Shown here: positions 59,617 to 64,000 of the stretch, piece by piece
Position numbering within the stretch: the stretch's first letter is position 1
Layout of the letters: every line of letters starts with the position of its first letter
Assembly: GCA_016709545.1 (NCBI GenBank)
Contig: JADJMO010000026.1
Span: 70,126 to 134,125, forward strand
Source: Myxococcales bacterium
GTDB taxonomy: Bacteria; Myxococcota_A; Polyangia; Polyangiales; JADJMO01
DNA: 64,000 bases
Direction of reading: 5' to 3'
The notes under the pieces: model-generated
Seen by the model: the letters and a program-made list of their open reading frames with translations, nothing else
The model's database searches: none
What the model was told of the DNA's origin: nothing
Translations under genes and position numbers: made by a program

Positions 59617-59928
59617 ATGTGGATGCATGTCTCGGGCGCCGTGATCGGCGGCACGCAGTCCGACACCGACGCGCTCTTGTCGTGGATGAAGAACGCGTTC
59701 ACCCAGAACCGCGCGGGCCTCGAGCTCGTCCCCGGCACCTACGTCGCGGTGCTCGCCTCCGCGCTCGACTTCCAGCAGGTCGTCGCCTCGCTCGACGCGC
59801 TCGTCGTCGCGTTCGCGCAGCAGGGCGTCACCGCGCGCGTCGTCGCGACCCAGGTGTTCCAGGCCGACGTCTGCCAGGCCCAGCCCGCGCTCACCAGCGT
59901 CGAGAGGCAGACGCTGGGGATCCCGTGA
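59617..59928 (+). CDS. Small protein coupled to the OMPLA-like gene
   Basis: A 103-residue protein: MWMHVSGAVIGGTQSDTDALLSWMKNAFTQNRAGLELVPGTYVAVL, with a helix-strand pattern ending DVCQAQPALTSVERQTLGIP. Its stop codon overlaps the GTG start of the phospholipase-like gene (GTGA). No signal peptide is obvious and no family recognised. Coupling suggests it serves the same process. Confidence 0.7.
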   Translation: MWMHVSGAVIGGTQSDTDALLSWMKNAFTQNRAGLELVPGTYVAVLASALDFQQVVASLDALVVAFAQQGVTARVVATQVFQADVCQAQPALTSVERQTLGIP

Positions 59929-60983
59929 GCCCGCTCCTCTTCGTGCTCGCGCTCGCTGGCGGCGTCGATCCGAGCGCGTTGCCCCCACCCCCGCCCGGTC
60001 CGCTCGCGCCGCCCGGCCCCTCTGCGCCACCCCCTCCACCTCCGTCGAAGCCGACCGGCATCGAGAGCCCGTTCCGCGTGCCGCCGCTCCTGTTCCGCGA
60101 GCGCTCGTACCTGTTCTCCGGCGTGCCCGACCCCGGCCCGCCGGGCCACCGCGCCGAGCGGCTGTTCGAGGCGTCCGTCGTCGCGAACTTCCCGATCTAC
60201 GACGACCTGCAGGATCGCGTCTCGCGCTTCACGCCGCAGGAGGGCTGGTCGCGCGCGTTCTCGTTCACGTTCCAGCTGCGGCTCCGCATGCTGCGCGACG
60301 CGTCGTCGCCGATCCAGATGCCGTCGTACATGCCGCGCCTCGAGTTCCAGCTGGTGCGCGTGTGGCCGTGGCAGATCGGCGGCGCGTTCCGGATCCTCGG
60401 GCTCACCTACGGGCTCAACCACCACTCCAACGGTCAGCACGGCTGCCCCTACCAGGCGGGCCTCGATCGCCCGCAGTGCGCACCCGCGCGCGACGCGCCC
60501 GACCTCCCGGAGCGCCTGAACCGACGCCGCGGCGACTTCGGCTCCAACACGCTGAGCTTCGACGTGCGCCACCAGTCGGGCACCCTCGACGACAACGGCT
60601 ACGTGCACCGCGCGTGGACCCTCGGCGCGCGCGCCGAGCTGCAGGTCCCCGGCGCCGGCGGCCTCGAGACCGAGGAGGTGCCGCTCTACGGCCTCGTGCA
60701 GCTGCGCCCGCTGGCGGAGTACCTCTACGAGCTCGAGGGCGGTCAGCGCCTGCGCTTCGAGGGCGCGGTCGAGGCGTCGCTCGGCGCCGGCGCGCACGTG
60801 CCGTGGCTGCGCGGGTGGGTCGAGGCCGCGCTCACCTGGCGCAACTGGGGCGGCTTCGGCTTCTTCGGGCGGCTCTACGGCGGGCGCGACTACTACAACG
60901 CGTTCTACGTCGACGCGATCTGGCAGCTCCACCTCGGCGTCACCTTCGACCTCACGAGCCCGCTGCACTTCGGCCCGGGGTGA
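59925..60983 (+). CDS. Outer-membrane phospholipase A (OMPLA/PldA)-like protein
   Basis: A 352-residue outer-membrane barrel. The start GTG at 59925 gives a short signal (SPLLFVLALAGG) and a long Pro-rich linker (about 15-45). The active-site signature of PldA, NHxSNG, is present as LNHHSNGQHG (H166, S168), and N208 (GDFGSNTLS) is a candidate for the third residue. Barrel strands such as MPRLEFQLVRVWPWQIGG and YNAFYVDAIWQLHLGVTFDL follow the PldA pattern near the end. OMPLA hydrolyses outer-membrane phospholipids when dimerised. The final residues (LHFGPG) lack the usual terminal aromatic. Coupled to the small gene upstream. Confidence 0.8.
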   Translation: MSPLLFVLALAGGVDPSALPPPPPGPLAPPGPSAPPPPPPSKPTGIESPFRVPPLLFRERSYLFSGVPDPGPPGHRAERLFEASVVANFPIYDDLQDRVSRFTPQEGWSRAFSFTFQLRLRMLRDASSPIQMPSYMPRLEFQLVRVWPWQIGGAFRILGLTYGLNHHSNGQHGCPYQAGLDRPQCAPARDAPDLPERLNRRRGDFGSNTLSFDVRHQSGTLDDNGYVHRAWTLGARAELQVPGAGGLETEEVPLYGLVQLRPLAEYLYELEGGQRLRFEGAVEASLGAGAHVPWLRGWVEAALTWRNWGGFGFFGRLYGGRDYYNAFYVDAIWQLHLGVTFDLTSPLHFGPG

Positions 60984-61010
60984 CCCTCACGCCCTCGCTG
61001 ACGGGGTCCC

Positions 61011-61038
61011 CTCTTTGTGACGCCAGCGTCACGAAGGG
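61011..61038. terminator. Hairpin between convergent genes
   Basis: A 12-bp stem (arms CTCTTTGTGACG and CGTCACGAAGGG with two G-U pairs) around a CCAG loop lies between the OMPLA-like gene and the SNF2 gene and includes the SNF2 stop codon. It would fold on both strands; there is no U-tract, so it is a candidate for a factor-independent stop or a convergent insulator. Confidence 0.55.
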
Positions 61039-64000
61039 TCGTCGCGGAGCGCGTCGAGCAGGTGCCCGAGGGTGGTGCGCGCGAGCCCTCGCTCGCTCTT
61101 CGGTGCCTCGATCGACCCTGTGGCGAGCGCCTCGAGGTAGCGCGCCGTCGACGCCTCGAGATCGACGGTCGCGCCCTCGCCGGCGGTGCGCACGAGGAAC
61201 TGCGCGAACCGGTCGAACGTGCGCGCGTAGGTGCGGGCGGTCGGCGCCTCCCGCGCGATCCCGCGCGTGGTGAGGCGCAGCAAGAGCGCCTCCCGCGCGC
61301 CCTCGAGCCCCGCCTTCGTCAACGCGAGCGACGCCTTCGCAGCGTCCACCGCCGCGACCTCGACGGGCTCGTCGTCCGTGGGCGCCGGGGCCGCGCGGAC
61401 CAGCTCCACGAGCTCGCGCGTGGAGAGCTTCGCCGCCGCGTCGGTGCCCTCGAGGATGTCGGCTGCGAGCGCGCGCTTGGCCTCGTGCAGCGTGAGCACC
61501 GCCTCCTCGATCGTGGCCCGCGCGACCAGCCGCACCACCGTGACCGCGCGGTCCTGACCGATGCGGTGCGCGCGGTCGGTCGCCTGGTCCTCGACCGCCG
61601 GGTTCCACCACGGATCGAGGTGCACGACGTAGTCGGCCGCGGTGAGGTTGAGGCCCGTGCCGCCCGCGCGCAGCGAGATCAGGAAGAACGGCGCCGTGCC
61701 CCCCTGGAACGCCGCGACCTCGTCGCCGCGCGCCGCGGCCGGCGTCGAGCCGTCGAGGTACTGGAACCGGTGCCCCTTCTCGGTGAGCGCCTCGCGCACC
61801 ACGGCGAGGTGGTCGGTGAACTGGCTGAAGACCAGCGCGCGGTGGCCGCTCTCGACGATCTCGTCGGCGAGCTCGAGGAACGCGGCGAGCTTGGACGACT
61901 CCGCGCCCGCCCCTCGCGTCGGGTCCACCAGGCGCGGGTGACAGGCGAGCCTTCGCAGCCGCATGAGCGCCGCGAGCGCCGCGAACCGGTCGGTCGGCGC
62001 GTCGCCCCGCTGCTCGAGCGCCGCCACCGCGGCCTGCCGCGCGGCCTCGTACCCCGCGCGCTCCTTGGCCCCGAGCTCCACCACGCGCACGAGCTCGGTG
62101 AGCGGCGGCAGCTCGGGCGCGACCGCCTCCTTGGTGCGCCGCAGCACGAACGGCCGGAGGAGCCGCGAGAGCGAGGCGCGGGCGACCGCATCCGCGCGCG
62201 CCTCGATGGGCAGGGCGAACCGCTCGCGGAACCACTCCCACGACCCGAGCAGCCCCGGGCACGCGATGCGCAGGATGCTCCACAGCTCGCCGAGGTGGTT
62301 CTCGATCGGCGTGCCCGTGAGCGCGACCACGAAGTCGGCCTGCAGCGCGCGGAGGGCCTTGGCGCGGGTCGTGTTCGCGTTCTTCACCGCCTGCGCCTCG
62401 TCGACGACCAGCGTGGCGAAGCGCACCCCGGCGAGCGCCTCGACGTCGCGCGCGGCGAGGTCGTAGCTCGTCACCACCACCTCGCCCGCCGAGAACCCCT
62501 GCGCGATCCGCGCCGCGCGGCCCGGCCCCCGGAGCAGCACCGGCGTGAGGCCCGCGCCGAACTTCGCGAGCTCGTCGAGCCAGTTGCGCACGACCGAGGT
62601 GGGCGCGACCACCAGCGCGGGCCCGAGCGCCGCGCGCGAGAGCAGGAGGGCGAGGGTCTGGATCGTCTTGCCGAGCCCCATGTCGTCGGCGAGCACCGCG
62701 CCCGCGCTCCACGCCGCGAGCCGCGAGAGCCAGGCGAACCCGTCGCGCTGGTAGGGCCGCAGCACGCTCGCCATCGGAGGCGGTACGGCGGGCTCGTGAT
62801 CCTGCGCGTCGCGGAGGCGGGCGAGCGTGCGCGCCATCGCCGGGGCCGCGTCGAGCGCGCGCGCGTCGGGCAGGAGGCCGAGCAGCGTGGGGGCGGCGGT
62901 GGTGGTGACCTCGAGGTCTCCCTCGCGCGTGGGCCGCGCGTGGTCGCCGAGCGCGGCGAGCTCGTGCCGCAGCGACGCCTCGAGCTCGACGAGCCCACCC
63001 GTGGGCAGCGCGGTGAACCGCTTGCCCTGCCGCGCCGCCTCGACGAGCGTGGCCAGCGCGAGCTCGCCGCCGTCGACCGTGGCCTCGCCGCCGATGGCGA
63101 ACCAGTCGCGCCGCGCGCGCACCTCGACCCGCAGCGCCCCGCGCTCGAGGGTGCGTATCGGGACCGGGCGCGACCACTCCACCGCGACCGCCTCGCCCTG
63201 CGCCTCGAGCGCGCGCGCGAACGCCCCCACCGCGTCGAGCTCGGCCAGCGTGAAGGTGAACGGCGGCGCGTCGGGCGCGGGCGCGGGCAAGGCCAGCGTG
63301 GTGACCAGGGCCTGTGCGCAGGCACGCTCCTCGTCGAGCGCGCGGACCGTGTGGACGAGGGTGCCGCCCGTCGACGCGTGCACGCGCGCGCGCCCCTCGC
63401 CCGGCACGAACGCGGCGCCGCCCGCGATCGGCCGGGCCCGCAGCTCCACCGTGAGACTCGGGAACGCCTCGGCGTCGACGCGCACGAGCGGGCGCAGATC
63501 GGGCGGCGTGGGCTCGCCGAGCAGCTCGTCGGGCAGCGCGACAGGGACCGTGGGGCCGAGCTTCTCGAGCTGGTGCAGCAGCGTGGCGTAGGCCTCGGGC
63601 GGGAACACCGTCTCGCCACCGGCGAGGATCTTCGCGACCGCGCGCAGCGGCGGGGTCCACTCGACGAGCTCGACGAGCCCCCGCGCCGGCTCGAACCGCA
63701 CGCTCAGCGGGCCCTGCGCCAGCATGTCTCGCAGGATGGGCGTGATGAGTTGACGGCCGTGCGCCGAGAGCGTGAGCGTGACCCCCTCGCCGCGCTCCAC
63801 CGGCCGCACCTCGAGCGTGGGCTCGGCGACGACGACGCGCACGGGGTTCTGCGGCTTCTCGAAGAACACGCGCGGGTGACCGACCAGCGCGCGCAGCACG
63901 CGCTCGAGGGTGATCTCGCCGAGGCGATGGCGCTCGTGCTCGAGCAGCGACGCGGCGAGCAGGTCGCGCGGATCGGTGAGGCGAGCGAGGGTGACGCGCC
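61029..64000 (-). CDS. SNF2/SWI2-family DNA helicase (5' end beyond window)
   Basis: An intact frame of about 990 residues that runs off the right edge; the N-terminus is missing. It has an N-terminal module of about 340 residues of unknown role and then the SNF2 motor: motif I VLADDMGLGKTIQTLALL, Ia VVAPTSVVRNWLDEL, II LVVDEAQAVKN, III VALTGTPIENHLGELWSIL, then the second lobe with LVFSQFTDHLAVVREAL, SLRAGGTGLNLTAADYVVHLDPWWNPAVEDQATDRAHRIGQ (motifs V and VI) and AKLSTRELVELV. A C-terminal extension of about 110 residues (DRFAQFLVRTAGEGATVDL) is unassigned. Bacterial proteins of this type act on DNA or RNA polymerase complexes; RapA-like or chromatin-like roles are both possible. Confidence 0.9.
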   Translation of the reverse strand, partial: RVTLARLTDPRDLLAASLLEHERHRLGEITLERVLRALVGHPRVFFEKPQNPVRVVVAEPTLEVRPVERGEGVTLTLSAHGRQLITPILRDMLAQGPLSVRFEPARGLVELVEWTPPLRAVAKILAGGETVFPPEAYATLLHQLEKLGPTVPVALPDELLGEPTPPDLRPLVRVDAEAFPSLTVELRARPIAGGAAFVPGEGRARVHASTGGTLVHTVRALDEERACAQALVTTLALPAPAPDAPPFTFTLAELDAVGAFARALEAQGEAVAVEWSRPVPIRTLERGALRVEVRARRDWFAIGGEATVDGGELALATLVEAARQGKRFTALPTGGLVELEASLRHELAALGDHARPTREGDLEVTTTAAPTLLGLLPDARALDAAPAMARTLARLRDAQDHEPAVPPPMASVLRPYQRDGFAWLSRLAAWSAGAVLADDMGLGKTIQTLALLLSRAALGPALVVAPTSVVRNWLDELAKFGAGLTPVLLRGPGRAARIAQGFSAGEVVVTSYDLAARDVEALAGVRFATLVVDEAQAVKNANTTRAKALRALQADFVVALTGTPIENHLGELWSILRIACPGLLGSWEWFRERFALPIEARADAVARASLSRLLRPFVLRRTKEAVAPELPPLTELVRVVELGAKERAGYEAARQAAVAALEQRGDAPTDRFAALAALMRLRRLACHPRLVDPTRGAGAESSKLAAFLELADEIVESGHRALVFSQFTDHLAVVREALTEKGHRFQYLDGSTPAAARGDEVAAFQGGTAPFFLISLRAGGTGLNLTAADYVVHLDPWWNPAVEDQATDRAHRIGQDRAVTVVRLVARATIEEAVLTLHEAKRALAADILEGTDAAAKLSTRELVELVRAAPAPTDDEPVEVAAVDAAKASLALTKAGLEGAREALLLRLTTRGIAREAPTARTYARTFDRFAQFLVRTAGEGATVDLEASTARYLEALATGSIEAPKSERGLARTTLGHLLDALRDDPS

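Overview
This window looks like the chromosome of a myxobacterium (phylum Myxococcota, probably the Polyangia side). The basis is very high GC with strong G/C third-position bias, many lipoproteins with Cys-rich or Asp/Gly/Ser/Pro-rich stretches, eukaryote-like Ser/Thr kinases, an FHA-containing sigma-54 activator, a TIGR02996-type domain, and housekeeping genes (rpoZ, mutS, rplM-rpsI, tRNA-Ser) scattered among lineage-specific secreted proteins. The assignment is an inference from gene content; there is no rRNA in the window.

Layout. 1-7 kb: an MBL-fold hydrolase (cut by the left edge), a two-TM protein, a TlpA-like thioredoxin, and a plus-strand run of FAH-family hydrolase, GH5 lipoprotein and two proteins of unknown function. 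6.6-9.3 kb: a methyltransferase directly behind tRNA-Ser(UGA), a Ser/Thr kinase, and divergent rpoZ. 9.3-17 kb: two coupled large lipoproteins of beta-propeller type, mutS, and a small beta-barrel protein. 17-24 kb (mostly minus): rplM-rpsI with a clear intrinsic terminator, an outer-membrane protein pair, and a PP2C-cNMP-binding phosphatase coupled to a FecR-like lipoprotein. 24-28 kb: a LigD-type polymerase with a degraded ligase half, and a sarcosine/dimethylglycine-dehydrogenase-like flavoprotein. 28-34 kb is a signalling island: a response regulator with a Fis helix, an FHA sigma-54 activator, a protein made of two LuxR-type helices, and a Ser/Thr kinase fused to a multi-TM/GAF sensor. 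34-50 kb: small metabolic and unknown genes (EEP nuclease, DUF4304, DUF3365, PNPOx-like, acyl-CoA dehydrogenase, Ni/Co transporter, acyltransferase 3, an ArsR-SRPBCC pair with an AT-rich operator, a histone-H1-like DUF5713 protein, a RAYT transposase, an amidohydrolase, a TIGR02996 protein). 50-54 kb: thioredoxin, then a poly-Gly/His-rich lipoprotein ahead of an OmpR/histidine-kinase pair. 54-57 kb: an RsmE-like methyltransferase, a stand-alone LanM-dehydratase-like (DUF4135) protein and a DTW/TapT-like enzyme in one tight plus-strand run. 57-64 kb: an AraC regulator, a MazG-like pyrophosphohydrolase, a second RAYT, a small protein coupled to an OMPLA-like phospholipase, and a SNF2 helicase that runs off the right edge.

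Two features colour the whole annotation. First, at least eight otherwise well-formed genes switch reading frame once or more, nearly always at a short homopolymer or a CG repeat; a 28-nt G run lies at about 45.4 kb. This looks like uncorrected base-calling or assembly error more than gene decay, so those genes are annotated as single loci with the indel marked. Second, two RAYT (REP-associated tyrosine transposase) genes share the window with two short interspersed repeat families. The most unusual biology seen is the solo DUF4135 protein in an RNA-modification operon, the kinase/sensor fusion beside a double-helix regulator, and a 51-bp nested palindrome in a divergent signalling promoter.
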